Positions 1-11,600 of a stretch of 64,000 bases of DNA are shown in pieces. Numbering within the stretch: position 1 is the first letter of the stretch; every line of letters starts with the position of its first letter. The position numbers were made by a program, and so were the translations under genes. The stretch is taken from contig JASJZH010000003.1 of assembly GCA_037178975.1 (NCBI GenBank), forward strand, positions 2,914,001 through 2,978,000, given 5' to 3'. The notes beneath the pieces are model-generated. The model worked only from the letters and a program-made list of their open reading frames with translations. It did not search any database and was not told the DNA's origin. The DNA is from Oscheius tipulae. Taxonomy: Eukaryota; Nematoda; Chromadorea; Rhabditida; Rhabditidae.

Positions 1-735
1 CTTGTTTTCATCTAGAACCTTCTAGCTTGAGTGTTAAGTAACGGTTTCAAAAAAAAAAGAACGTGTTCAGGGTTCCATGAGAATATATGGATAGTCTCTG
101 TACTCACCAGGCATTCCCAGGCCGAAGAGAACAGTACAGTAGACCAGACAGAGAATAATGAGAACCTGAAAGGCTCTTGATCCTTCCTCGCCTCAATGAT
201 TCCTACCGTGGCACTCTTTGCTCCCTCGATATTCCTGTAGAAGAAAGGAAAGTAGGCAGCAATGAACCGGGTTACAGATATAAAAGTCTGTGTCGATGGA
301 CCCATCCAGTAAGCTCCCCATCCAGCGAGTTGACCGAATAATTGGTTGAAGATGTGCGGCAGGTAAGTGCGGTTCCTGAACTCGTAGTGTTCTATTCTCA
401 ACAGAAGAACTCACATAGCTGTGGACGGAATGACCCAGATGAGAAAAACAGCCAGAATGACACAATTGCTGATCATCCTCGTCCTGTTCAACAGATGGAA
501 TATGGTCCTGTAGCGCTCTCTTCCCCACATCTTGTAGAAACAGTAGCCATTGACGCCGATTCCAACGAACGAGATCTGTAACATTGATCATCATGAGCTA
601 TTTTTGTAGACTTGCCATAAACATGACTAGACAAGCGACATTCCTCAGAACATCCACTGTCAGTTCCGTAGACACAGTAGCTGTGCTAGCGGTAGAAGAA
701 AGAGCAGTTGAGGTCACCTTGAGAGTTGACGACAT
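1..735 (-). CDS. srx-like 7TM chemoreceptor, 3' end outside window
   Basis: Seven-transmembrane receptor resembling the nematode serpentine receptor class X, expected in sensory-neuron membranes. Four exons join in phase: 735-616, 575-415, 375-207 and 165-108; the rest lies beyond base 1. The start is the ATG at 735, giving a Ser/Thr-rich N-terminus that leads into TM1 (LRNVACLVMFM, then ISFVGIGVNGYCFY). TM2 begins with RMISNCVILAVFLIW. TM3 and the following loop read GPSTQTFISVTRFIAAYFP, the position of the DRY-like motif in this superfamily. TM4 is VLIILCLVYCTVLFG. Introns are 39-41 nt. Intron 1 (615-576) begins GCAAGT rather than GT, a recognised GC-AG type. The TM order and spacing make a 7TM receptor near certain; the srx assignment is from motif memory, and srsx or another class is possible. 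Confidence 0.7.
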
Positions 736-1020
736 CCGACTGAAAGTGAGAAAGTCAAAGGGGGTGGAGGTGATTAGGGAGAGAAAGAGACAGGGTTTCC
801 TGGTTGGATCCTTGGGACAGAATGTACAAGGAAGAGGAAACTACCGAGAAGACTAGAGTGACGAGGACTATTGAAAGAGGGTGGGAATGTTGTTGTTAAC
901 GCCTAGAGGTCTAGAAGCCTAGAAAAGAGACTAGAAAGCGTGAACCTGTCACTGTCAGAAGTATATTGCAAGGCTGTACATTTATTTTAGTACGGTTTAT
1001 TGGTCCAGTAGCTATCTCGA
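736..1020. other. short intergenic gap
   Basis: No supported gene. TTTATT at 981-986, and a second copy about 15 bp further on, are poly(A) signals in minus orientation for the gene ending at 1021. Confidence 0.4.
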
Positions 1021-1791
1021 CTAGCCACGGTTGCAGGGCTGGATCGGTCCGCATGGGATCTTCTTCCTGATGGACCTCGGGGCAGTGGCACGACGCTCGA
1101 GGATCTTGCGCAGGGTAGCCACGGAGTGGGTTCCCTGGCGGATGGAGAAGTCGGCAGTCGGTTCCGAGAGGGAAGTCGTCGGAGGCAGAGGCGAGGCCGG
1201 ACGACGCCAGCCAGTCTGTTGCTGTTTGGCTGACAGTTTAGAGGTCTCGGAGACGGTCGCCTCTTCGTAGCCGTCATCCTGTGGGAAGTCGAGCAGCTGT
1301 TCCGAGGGCTCGTCCACGTAGGGCATATTGATGGACGTGTCGTGACTCTTCTCGGTGTTGGTTTCCTGGTCTTTCTTCATGTCCAAGGAGAGACTGTTGA
1401 TGGCACGGACCCAGAGCAGAGCGTCCATGCCTAAAATAGTCATGAAGAAAGTCCCGTAGCGCATCTTGATCGTGATCTGAGTCCTCGTCTTGTCGTCGCT
1501 CATTCCCTTCGTAGTCGTCTTGATCCTGATCGCATCGTTCATGTCCAGCACCCAGCCGTTCTCCTCCTCCGTGTAGATGATCAAGTAGCCCTGCTTGGTC
1601 ATCGTCGTCTGGCGCATCTTGATCTCGCCGACTCGCTTGAAGAGGAATTTCTTGCGCTTCATCATCGAGAGAACGAGTCCATGAACCAAGGCATCTTCAG
1701 CAGCCACTTTCCAACGGCTCATCGGCGGCAGACAGATCTTCTTCTTGAAGTCCTTGCTGATGTCCAGGGTAGAAGCACAGCTTTCCGGCAT
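1021..1791 (-). CDS. single-exon 256-aa protein, PH-like fold suspected
   Basis: Uninterrupted 256-codon frame from ATG 1791. The first ~135 residues carry the rhythm of a pleckstrin-homology domain: a basic strand (KRKKFLFKRVGEIKMR), a strand pair with GYLIIYTEEENGWVLDM, basic strands around RIKTTTKG and RTQITIKMRYGTFF, and a C-terminal helix containing the Trp of ALLWVRAINSL. The remaining ~120 residues are Ser/Thr/Pro-rich and basic, probably disordered. If the PH call is right the likely role is binding phosphoinositides or a protein partner at a membrane. Lack of introns is unusual beside its neighbours. Two AATAAA motifs follow on the minus strand. The frame is well supported; the fold is inference and no family name is claimed. 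Confidence 0.6.
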   Translation of the reverse strand: MPESCASTLDISKDFKKKICLPPMSRWKVAAEDALVHGLVLSMMKRKKFLFKRVGEIKMRQTTMTKQGYLIIYTEEENGWVLDMNDAIRIKTTTKGMSDDKTRTQITIKMRYGTFFMTILGMDALLWVRAINSLSLDMKKDQETNTEKSHDTSINMPYVDEPSEQLLDFPQDDGYEEATVSETSKLSAKQQQTGWRRPASPLPPTTSLSEPTADFSIRQGTHSVATLRKILERRATAPRSIRKKIPCGPIQPCNRG

Positions 1792-3123
1792 CTCAGCAGA
1801 CGACCTTCTTCGGCACGAGCGGAGTTAGGTTGAAGTTCGCAAACTCTTTTCCAAAGCTACGGTACTTTAAAATTGTGTTGTTTTGCAGCAATTCGAGGTT
1901 TCTTTGATTTTTTTTAGCAAAACAACGAGAACAATTAAAATATCGTAAGAGCTCCGTTGTTTCAGAGTTTGTTCTGTTTACTCAGAATCAAGGCAATAAA
2001 CTGTAGGAGCTTTTCGACTCGAAGAAGACAGGCTCGAAAGGTCACAGCCAAATGCAAAAAGACTTCACCAGCCTCATTAAACTAGTAACGAGACCAATGA
2101 GCTGAGTTCAATTATCAGGCTCGAGCGCACCACTCAAAAGATCTCGTGTACTTGTGGATTGAGACCAGGTCTTGTCTGTTTCTACCGCCTTCTCTGGAGA
2201 CAGTATAGGGGTGTAAGAGCTGGTTTCGGAGGATTCCAGACAGGAAACTTTTGTTCTGAACTATGAGATAAAGTATAGTGTAGTTTATTCTGGAAGACTG
2301 GACTGGGGAAAAGAAAGTATCAAGTTCGAGAGACCATAACATATCCATTCGGATTCTTCTGAACAAGCAACAGTTGGAATTCTAAATAGATTACACCTGT
2401 CCAATTACTAGTTTTCTGGAATAATAAATTCTAGTGTAGGTGGATAGAGGGCTAAATATAAAAAAAGAGTTCTTGAATACTGGTCGTTCGGAGGCAAAGA
2501 TTGGATCGAGAGACAATTCCACGAACCTACACCGTCTAGTCTCACAGACCAGCGTATGCCTGAAGAACATTGTGAGAAAATACGGATAGACTAGTGACGT
2601 TATACACAGCCATGAGAAAACAACAACTAACGGGAAAATCCATTACCCGAGCATTTCATCTCCATTCCCTTAGGCTACCAGTCTTCTTGCTATCTCATAT
2701 ACCGTCTGATCATTGGATTACTGTAGTCCCCGCAGATAAGGCTGTGACCGTGGCGCTACGAGTCCCACCTACGAACCAGCCTGGCTGCTCGGCCAGGTTT
2801 TCTATACCTGGTAAATCTCTGCAAGATCTAGTGTTTCTGGGAAGAAAAGGTAAGGCATTCCCGAAGTCTTTGAAGAGACAAGAAGGAGTCACTCTATTGG
2901 ACAGAAACGTTTTAAAAAGTCCCACGGCTCCTGAAAATCGGGAGGAAGTGAAATTGAGTACAAGGAGTTGAAGTGAACATCCCACGCTCTAAAAATATAA
3001 TTCTATACTTGGCGTACGTCAAAATTATACGACTTAAATCCGCCTGGACGCACTTATTCAAAAGGATGGTTGACTTGAAATACAACATATCGACTATTTT
3101 TTTCAATGCTTTATTCAGCCTTT
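1792..3123. other. intergenic, no gene seen
   Basis: Only short frames without splice logic or protein-like composition. TTTATT at 3110-3115 is the probable poly(A) signal of the small minus-strand gene to the right. Confidence 0.4.
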
Positions 3124-3297
3124 TCAGGAGCATTCGCAGCACAGGCTACGTTCTTTTCCGACTTGCCCGCCGCAGCTGGAGCTGCTCCTCCAGCCGGAGG
3201 AGCTCGGCGAGAGCGGCGTCTTCTTGCTTCCGCAGTTGACAGTTGAAGCCACGAGGGCCACAGTCTGGGCAGCGAGGACGAGCAGTAGAGGCGACAT
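3124..3297 (-). CDS. possible 57-aa secreted Cys-containing peptide
   Basis: Short frame from ATG 3297 that opens with a convincing signal peptide (MSPLLLVLAAQTVALVAST), followed by a ~37-residue mature region rich in Ser and Lys with five cysteines, three of them in the closing CCEC. A minus-strand AATAAA lies 10 bp past the stop, in keeping with short nematode 3' UTRs. Another frame over the same bases encodes an Arg/Ala/Pro-rich tail that ends inside the AATAAA, so a small unseen intron could change the C-terminus. No family is recognised and no function is proposed. Confidence 0.4.
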   Translation of the reverse strand: MSPLLLVLAAQTVALVASTVNCGSKKTPLSPSSSGWRSSSSCGGQVGKERSLCCECS

Positions 3298-3530
3298 TCT
3301 TTGGTACTCTAGCTCGATGTTGAACGGGTTATTTATAGTTGACAGTAGTGTAATTTTGAGAAAGTTTGGGTAATCGTCGAGTGCATACTTTTTCGAGTGC
3401 ATACTTCCCGAGATTGATCACCGAGGCCAATGAGAGAGCTCCCAATCTCTGTGGATGTCTCATTTAGATTCACTTTGTTTTCCCCAAGACTAATTTAGAT
3501 TCGTACGAAGTACATCCTACAATTTATTGT

Positions 3531-4188
3531 TTAGTGGTACGGGAAGAATGGGAAGAGGAGCGGTAGAGGATACGACAAAACGGGGAAGGGATAGGCTACT
3601 GGAGCCATGGGAACCTGAACCATTTGAGGGTACGGGTACATCTGTTGTTCGATTTGAGGCTGAGAGGGAGGAGGTGGAGGAGCAGGGGCTTCTTGAGGTG
3701 AGCGGTCGCGGCGGATCAGACGTTGTTGGAAGAAGCGAGGATTTTCGGCTCTTCTCTCCCAACGAGGCTCGGCATCCGATTCCGGACTGGACTGACTCTC
3801 CCGGCTCAGATGCTGCTCGAGACCTGATCAACGGAGTAGTTAGGCTTGTTAAAAGACTTACGTTTGATACCCGCTTGCAGCTCTCTGATCTTTCTGTCGA
3901 CGCTCTGATACTTCTCGGCTGTTCCCTCGGGTGCACCATTCAGGATTATCTGTTTGACCAGCTCATGGCCGAGATCGTTCTTCACAGGACGACCGAAAGA
4001 CTGGGTTCCACGACAGATAGGACAGTTGCTATTGGTCAGCTGGACGATGCAGTTGCTGCAGATCGAGTGACCACAGCGACCGGCCACTGGGAAGACACGA
4101 AGAGCTGAAAAGTTCAGTCAAAATGTAGAGAAGACGGCGTACTGTAGCCCTGGAAGCAGATGGAGCATTCGATAGGAGAGGCGGACAT
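3531..4188 (-). CDS. RING-finger protein (TRIM-like C3HC4), probable E3 ligase
   Basis: Three exons join in phase: 4188-4143, 4104-3862 and 3823-3531, with 38-nt introns. The N-terminus is a C3HC4 RING: CSIC, then CGHSICSNC about 17 residues later, then CPIC. This is the layout of TRIM and related E3 ubiquitin ligases, where the RING recruits an E2. A short charged helix (EKYQSVDRKIRELQAGIKR) follows, possibly the start of a coiled coil. The last exon is Arg/Glu-rich and then strongly Pro/Gln-rich (PAPPPPPSQPQ and repeated PYPQM/PFPVL units) and ends in FFPYH. No B-box or other domain is present, so this is a short family member of about 190 aa. AATAAA lies just past the stop. RING identity is firm; ligase activity and targets are inferred. 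Confidence 0.8.
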
Positions 4189-5065
4189 GACCGAATGCGG
4201 ATTACGAACCTGGGAAAAGCAGATAAACAACAAACGAACGCACTGCGTTTCGCTAGGGGTGGTGGTTTGGCGCGTCGCTTCCTCACTGACAGTAAGCGAG
4301 ACGTGTAATAAGCGAGATCTAATTCTAGTCGGACACTTTCGGGCAATGTCTGGAGAGCGCTGCGTCGAAACCGAAGATGGAACTTTCCTCATCTCGACCC
4401 AGAGAGCTGATGGGGCCTGGAGGAAGCAGAGAAGAGTTAAGGAAGGGTGAGCCGAGTATCTGTTATTACTAGGAAAAGGAAGATTATGAGATTGATTTTC
4501 TGTCTGGACATCTCATTTTGTGAACTGTAGTGAAGCAAAGTATATCCGCCAGCGTATGGCCTCCTGCCAGAAGAGTGATCGAAGAAAAAGAGTCCAGGTG
4601 AGAACCGAAATGTTTCAGAGAACGAATGGCCACCGACCAGAAGAGAACACGAGAAGGAACTGGAAGATACTCGTACTAGGCGATAACTCCGCCAAGAGTC
4701 TCAGTTGTTGCACCGTTCAAATTTCTAGATTGTGGTAATATAAATTGGTTTTTTCACGCGTGTCTTCCAAAGGTGGTTAGACCAATTATCCGGCAGGTGT
4801 TCCTTTGAGGCCTCTTCAGCCGGCTGACCATTGATAACACCAATTGCTCCCAGTCAGCCAGCTCTCTCTGTCACAGCTATTTGGATTAGGATCGGTACAA
4901 GCTGGTGGTAATCCTCGGGACAAATAGACTACATGTCGATTAACGGATTACGGTAGACAGTCCCCTGTAATAGAGGACAGCTGGCCCGTATTGACAGAAG
5001 TCAGTTGAGTGTAACTTGGGAGAGCCATCTGGTCCTGGTCTTCTAGAAAAATACCGAAGTTTTAA
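4189..5065. other. intergenic, no gene seen
   Basis: Upstream region of the RING gene. Small open frames here lack splice or composition support. Confidence 0.3.
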
Positions 5066-5137
5066 GGGGGTTTAGCTCAGAGGTAGAGTGCCTGATCCGC
5101 AATCAGGATGTCACGGGTTCGAACCCCGTATCCTCCA
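5066..5137 (+). tRNA. tRNA-Ala (anticodon CGC), with atypical base 33
   Basis: A 72-nt cloverleaf folds well: acceptor GGGGGTT with ATCCTCC, D arm GCTC/GAGT, anticodon stem CCTGA/TCAGG, T arm ACGGG/CCCGT with loop TTCGAAC, discriminator A. Anticodon CGC (5098-5100) reads GCG. Pair 3-70 is G-T, the identity element of alanine tRNA, which supports the call. Two oddities: base 33 is C instead of the nearly universal T, and pair 6-67 is T-T. A thymidine run (ATTTTT) follows shortly after as a Pol III terminator. It may be a functional variant or a gene starting to decay; a decayed relative lies at about 7813. Confidence 0.75.
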
Positions 5138-7812
5138 GATTTTTGCCTTTATGCGTATTTCCCCCGTTTTCGATCTCGAACCGCGGTAATTGACCCCTGT
5201 CGACCTCCGTAATGAGCTGATCATTGCGTCACAGTGCGCGTATCCATCATACAGTCCCGGCTCGTAAAAGCATGCCGACGACATGTTCCGTGTTATTGTC
5301 CCGAACAGCTTTCATCCTTCCCGTCCGGAAAGATCACAGGTGGTCACGAACAGGGCCCGGTTAAGGTCGTTTAGCTAAGTGCCGGATGGAGAAGGAAAGC
5401 AACTGTTCTCTCTGATACGTTTAATCTTTGCGGCAACCCTAGAGTTCAAATTCTTTGGAAAACTTCAGATCAGATCAGGTCAGACCCCGGCTTCCAGACA
5501 GTCCATGATCCCTGTCCCCACCACTTTTCGCGTGAATAGGAGCGTGTGATCCTATCCATCTGGCCGGGGGCTTGGCCGATTAAACGACTCGAAGGAAGAC
5601 ACATTTCCGAAGACAATTAGGCTCCGGAGTCGAGAGGCAGCTGACAGAAAGAGCTCTAACCACTTGATATCTGGAGAAAGAAAGAGTAAGAGTCTGGATC
5701 CCTAAACTGAAATTGACATTGGTCGTCATCGGACGAGATGCGTGGTGAGCATTCGCGTGTGAGATTTCTCGTCTGCCTAATGGATTCTCGAAAGGAGAGT
5801 CAGGAATACGGTAATCGCTGAGGGAGATTATCTGCAAGAGCACTTTGAGTATAGGAATTGGAGAGAAACACTCTCAGAGGAAGAGTGACACAGTACCAGA
5901 CTTAAATTCAATACCTTTATGTTTCCCCGGTCAGGAAGCCATCCGTCATCTGCCTGTGGTCGCATGCTTCCGCCCCGTTTCATCGCCCCCGGCCCGGACA
6001 TTCTTTTATATTAATGATCTCTGTCGCCCCAATTAGAGTGTCCAGATGGGAGAAAGATGACTTGTTGCCCTGTCCTCATCCCCCTCTTCGCAACTCTTGT
6101 CGATAGCCCTCGGTCTCCCTCTCCTCGCTCTCAGAGAACCCATACATTAATAATAAGACACGGGAGAAGAGTGTACGGTATGCTTCTCCTGCCATCTGGA
6201 TGAGCCCTCGGTCATGTCGGTACAACCCATTGTCGGCATGTCCCCATATGCCAGAGTCGATTTGTTTTTATGACCGATTGTCTCTACCGTATCCAATTAT
6301 CCTGTGAGGGCTGAAAGGCGCTCTACCGCTTCAATAGGTGCGCGAAAAGGGATAAACAGAGAGAGGAGCAGGAGCAGGAGCACAGGTGGCAACAATGGGA
6401 TGGACTGAGGTGGCAGAGTAACGCATCACTGGGTGGTAAACATGGAAGACTGGGAAGAAGAAGAATTTGACGAATTTGGCGAGCTACACTGCTTCAGTGC
6501 ATCTGTGCGGGACCTGTCGAGTTAACTGACCAGAAAGAGATTTAGGGGAAGTCGAGTGATTTTGAGGAAGTCTGAAACTCCAGGTTGCTGTTAGGCTGTG
6601 GTTTGTTCAATAAGAAGGGTCACTACCGTAACCTATTGGTTTTCGTGACGGGAGCCAAACCGCGGCATTCCTTTAACCAAGACCATCCGTCCTTTTGCTT
6701 CAGTTTGCCTTGGCGGCTGCCTGCTTCATAATAAAAGAAGGGTTCCAGTGGCTTCATCTAGTTCAAAATGCTCAAAAGTCTGTGTGTGTATCTGTCTGTC
6801 CGAAGCCCTAATAGCCAATTTGTCACAGATACTTTCACGAGCCGCAACGGGGCATCAGCCAAACTTGTTGGGACAAAAGCCAAGTTCTAGAGCGCACCCA
6901 AAGTTGACTTGCTACCCAATTTAGGCAACAAATGGTTCTGAACAACAAAACTTCTGGACAACATAACTGGCACGCTTCTGTTTCGTGGACATGGACAAAC
7001 ACAAACAAACAGACAGACAGAATGAATTGGCTGAGTATTCAAAGGTTGGGTCCCGGAACGAAAGAAAAAAGTGTTGCGGTAGTACACTTTTATTTTGGAA
7101 CAAACCATATGCTCTGTCCTAGTACACCTGTTACTGTGCCTGTTGATGAGGGTCTCGTCTTAGAATCAGTCCTGTATTTGAGGGTCCGGTAGCTGGTGAT
7201 GGTTCAGTGTCAAAGTAAAGTTACTACTTGAGCAGCATAGCCAAAAGAGAGTAGTGGAGGGATCTCGCTCACACAAACAGGGCGGGACAGTCATTTGTGA
7301 TGACGGCTTCGATGGAAATATGTATGACCGCTGCGGCTATTGTGAATAATTCTCAAGTAAGAATGAAGTATTGCCCGCCACTTCGAAGAGACTCCTCGTT
7401 TGGTTGACTCTCATCTCTCTATTCTTTTTACCTTTCCCGCTCAAAAACTACGGTATGGCTCCAAGTGTCAAGGGATTAGCGACTCGCTCGTGTTACCTGC
7501 TCCAGTGCAAACAGACAATTACCCCCTCGCGTGTCTGTTTCATCAGCTGCGACAGATGGCTGGTAGGCTGAAACTTACCACGCGTTTTCTCCAACAGGAG
7601 ATTTCTCAAAAGGGATGGGTGCCATTGGAAATGCATGAGGCCGACATGATGTCGTGTTAGGCGCCGTGAAGAGACACGATTGAAAGCTTTGCACTCTTGC
7701 GGAGCTGGGTGCAAGATAGACAATGACCGCTACGGTTCGGACTTGTATATTTTCATGATCTAACAGATCCTAGAAATAGACTGTTTAGGTGCACTAGCTC
7801 TGTCACGTAGTC
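5138..7812. other. gene-poor region
   Basis: No coding exon with splice logic was found on either strand. Parts may be upstream control sequence of unc-86 or decayed repeats. Confidence 0.3.
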
Positions 7813-7871
7813 TTTACAGAGGTAGAGTGCCTGATCCACAAACAGAAAGTCAGATGTTCGATTCCTAAGAT
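7813..7871 (+). repeat. decayed tRNA-derived copy
   Basis: Matches the tRNA-Ala at 5066 over its centre: AGAGGTAGAGTGCCTGATCC is identical, then the 3' half drifts (TGTTCGATTCC in place of the T arm). The acceptor stem is lost. It is a tRNA pseudogene or a SINE fragment that retains A- and B-box-like pieces. Confidence 0.6.
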
Positions 7872-8693
7872 TTTCAGCCTTTCAATCATTATCTCATGGG
7901 TATGTGTGTGTGTGTGTGTCCGTTGACAAGCTGCAACTTAAGATCAGAGGGCTCTCTTTTTTCGATTAGAGCACAACTCATGTTCAGGGTACCATTTAGA
8001 AGGACAATCTTGACAGAACGCTCGTCGAAGTTCACTCAAACGCTCCTCGTTTCAAGTCCATTTTGGCACGAGATTGTGATTGTCATGTTTTATATGCTTC
8101 TTGCTATGTCGTTCAACTGTACAGAGCATGGCAGAACCGAGAAACTATCTCTTTTATCAGAAAAGATCCTCGCCGTTTGAGACTGACTCTCACCATAACT
8201 ATTTCGGTGGAAAATAAGAAAGGAAAAAAGAACATTCACTGCTTTCATACCATCACCGACCTCTCGTTCATAAAATTTTTTTCAGCCATCTTCCTAACAA
8301 TGTCACCACCTTCAAAGACCTTCCTCCAGCATCGAACAAGGTAAGAATCACCCCCGAAAAACACTTCTCCATCGGTCTAATGAATAAGGCAGCGACTGAT
8401 CGGAGTCCTATGCACAATTCATGTCTCTATGTGCCCCACTGCAGACCGCTCTTGATTAATTAAAACGCAATAATTTCCACTTTATGAATGTTTGACTGCC
8501 TTCCGTTCTCTTCTTCCCTTTTCATCCAGATCGTCATTCTTTCAGGAAGAAGATCCGTAGGCGGTAGGCTGTGATTGGTTGAAGTGGGCGTGTCCCCCCC
8601 GAGTCTACGGTCTCTCTGCCCCTCGTCGTCGTCGCGGTCTCCTCCTCATCGCCCTTCAGTCCCTCCCCACTCACACATTTTCTATTCGAGGCG
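7872..8693. other. presumed 5' region of unc-86
   Basis: No exon recognised. A short GT microsatellite lies near 7901-7919. Further 5' exons or the promoter of unc-86 could be here. Confidence 0.3.
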
Positions 8694-11600
8694 ATGCAAG
8701 CGCCGCTCTATCCGTCCCTCAATCAGCTACATGGACAACTCAACGGTGGACGATACAGTCCGAATAGCTACAAGAATCGGATGCAGCCGGTGAGTCGTGT
8801 GTGTGAAATAGTCAAAAGGCCCCCTGTGTACTATTCATGAGTGTGGCTGTCCCGTCGTTTTCTGAATGTTTTATAGTCGAATTAACTATTTATTATTGCC
8901 ACTGGTCAATTTTTAATGCGCCTGAAAATTGAACCAAGGGGAATCTTTTTTAGCGAGTCTTTGTTCCTGTTACAGCTGTATGACGAGATGGGAGATTTAA
9001 ATAAATGATTACGGTAGAATCTTGATAACGTCGAGAACAGAATATGCTGAATTCCTCGGCTTCTTTCTAACCCATCTCATCCCTTATCATCCAGTCTCTT
9101 CCCGCCAAAACAACTGTCAATTACTGTGACGAAAGATAACTCTGTTCTTGAAGGTGATTCGAAATTGCAAATGACTCCTTTCCGTGTTGAGTCTCATGTC
9201 AGTTCATGAGAACTGATTCGGAATAGCACCTGTATCCGCACCTGTACTCTCATATACACCTGCTTCTTCAGCCGACTAGAGAGAGCGCAGAGAAAAAGTC
9301 AGTTTTTTGAAGGTGACTACTGATAAGAGCAGGCAGACATTTTTACTAGCTGTAGTGGCAATCGGCTCCTGTACGAAGAGCAAGATGCTCTGTGTGATAA
9401 TTTATCAGCAGGACAAACAGTTTGGGGTGAGTTCCGGGCTTGGGTTTTCTCCAGATGCTTGTTAGGACCAGTCTCAGAACTTACTGAAAAAAAGTTCTTG
9501 CTAGGGTTATCAGGTTTCAGAGCCACCCAGTCTTTCTCCTAATTCTTTCTCTCTATCCAGACCTGTTTTACATTCAGTATTCGTTCCGAGCCTCTCTGAT
9601 CAGACCTAACCCCTTTCTGAAAGAACTATAGACAGCCCTTCCAGAAACCAGAAAAAAAATCGACAGAGGAACGAACTCGGGTCTTGAATTCGGAACTCGC
9701 TCAGATTTATTGACCAGCGCGCTAACAATTGAGCTATCGCGAGCTGCTGCGCCCCGTCTCCCCCACGTCCGTGGCGCGTCTCCACAGAGACTGTTGTGCT
9801 TCAGAGAAACAGAGATGGGATCTGAACTATTCAGGTCATCTCATATGTCTGTAGTACAGACACTCCCTGAACTTAGTGAAAACTCTGTCTCCCAGCGTCC
9901 TGACTGTATCTGTTGAAAAGGCGTCCATTGACACTGTCCGAACTACTGGCTGCCCCTTATCACCCTGACTTCCTTACAGTTGATGGTCCAGAAACTCTCA
10001 GTTGACCGGTTTTCTAAATACAGGCACAGTTTTCGGAGCTCTTTTAATCCACAATCCCATCTGCCCTCCCCAGCTACTTTGTGATTCACATATTTGAACG
10101 AGACTGCTGCTGCTCCTGTGTCTGCCATTATAGGGCGACATGTACACGTGGTCTGTTCTGCCTGCCTGCTGGCTGCGTCGGGGGCAACGAGTCAATGAAA
10201 TATTAATGGGAGCTGGGTCCGTCTCTCTCTCTCTCCGTCCCGAAGAGTCCCAACCAGGGCTTACGGTAGTCTCTCACGCCAATCAATCCCATGTGGAAGA
10301 GACACCTTTCGGGGAGAGTTCTATCTATTAATTATTTAAAGGTCTCTATATTGAAAGTGAATGCAGTGATCGGACGGAAACAGATTAGGGCAGATGTTTG
10401 GGTGGGTAGTCGCACCTGAGTATACTTCTGGGGATGACAGACAGAGTCTAGTAGTCTATTTAAAAAAGCTCGACCAGGTCCCCTTTCAGTTCAACAACTC
10501 GCTGTTCGCTCCCTTCGACGACAGCATTTTTCAAGCCAGAGCAGCTCAGGCCGCAGCCTTGGCCGATATCGATGTGAAGAATGTCAATCTGACCAATCCG
10601 TTGATGAGACCACAAGACATGTTCAGGTTTCGTAGTCGCTTACTGTTCTATAAACAAAGTTACAGCAACTACCTGATGTCTTCCAGCCAAGATCCTACCA
10701 ATATCTACCATGGCCTCCCAACCAACTCCGAGGCCTTTGATGCCTCCTCTCTCGTCCCTACTTCCAGCGAACAGAACATGGAATCGATGACCAGTCTCCA
10801 ACAGGTCATGGCTTCTCAGATGGGCTACGGCGCTCCTAGTCACTTTACCCAATACCCGATGGCCCATTCCTTTGCCACCTCCGCCATCACGACTCCCAGT
10901 CAAGTTGCCCGGTACCCGCTGGCAGCTCCCACAGCTGGTGAGAGACAGTTCTAACAGTTGGGATAAATCCACAGGTTTAGAAATCGACACGGATCCGAGA
11001 GAACTTGAAAGATTCGCGGAACATTTCAAGCAGAGAAGAATAAAACTTGGAGTCACACAAGCGGATGTCGGCAAGGCACTGGCTCATCTGAAGATGCCCG
11101 GAGTTGGTAGTCTTTCGCAGTCGACCATCTGCCGGTTCGAGTCCCTCACTCTCTCCCACAACAACATGGTTAGGTTTGAGAATATCGAGCTATCGCGGTC
11201 CGTGAAAACTGTAGAATTAATGCTCAGTTTGCCAACTTGGATTATTTGTATACAGTATGTTATTGGGCGGCCTGGTTCAGCTTGTCTCTCTAGTACAATA
11301 CAGATCCTTCACCATTCAATTTCAGGTAGCCCTGAAACCGATCCTGCATTCTTGGCTCGAGAAAGCAGAGGAGGCGATGAAACAGAAGGACACTTGTGGA
11401 GACGCCTCTGGAATACTTCCCAATACGGACAAGAAGAGAAAGAGGACGAGTATCGCCGCTCCCGAGAAACGACTCCTAGAGGACTATTTTAGGTAGTTGT
11501 CCTCACTTTCCCTAAATAAATACTCTTAGACAACAACCACGACCGTCTGGGGAACGAATCGCCCAGATTGCCGAGAAGTTGGATCTGAAGAAGAATGTGG

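Noticed and set aside
3527-4108. 193-codon plus-strand frame
   Set aside because: Antisense to the RING gene, whose zinc ligands and splice sites are convincing.
10938-11320. Long plus-strand frame through the POU introns
   Set aside because: Reads through canonical introns; the spliced model reproduces UNC-86 exactly.
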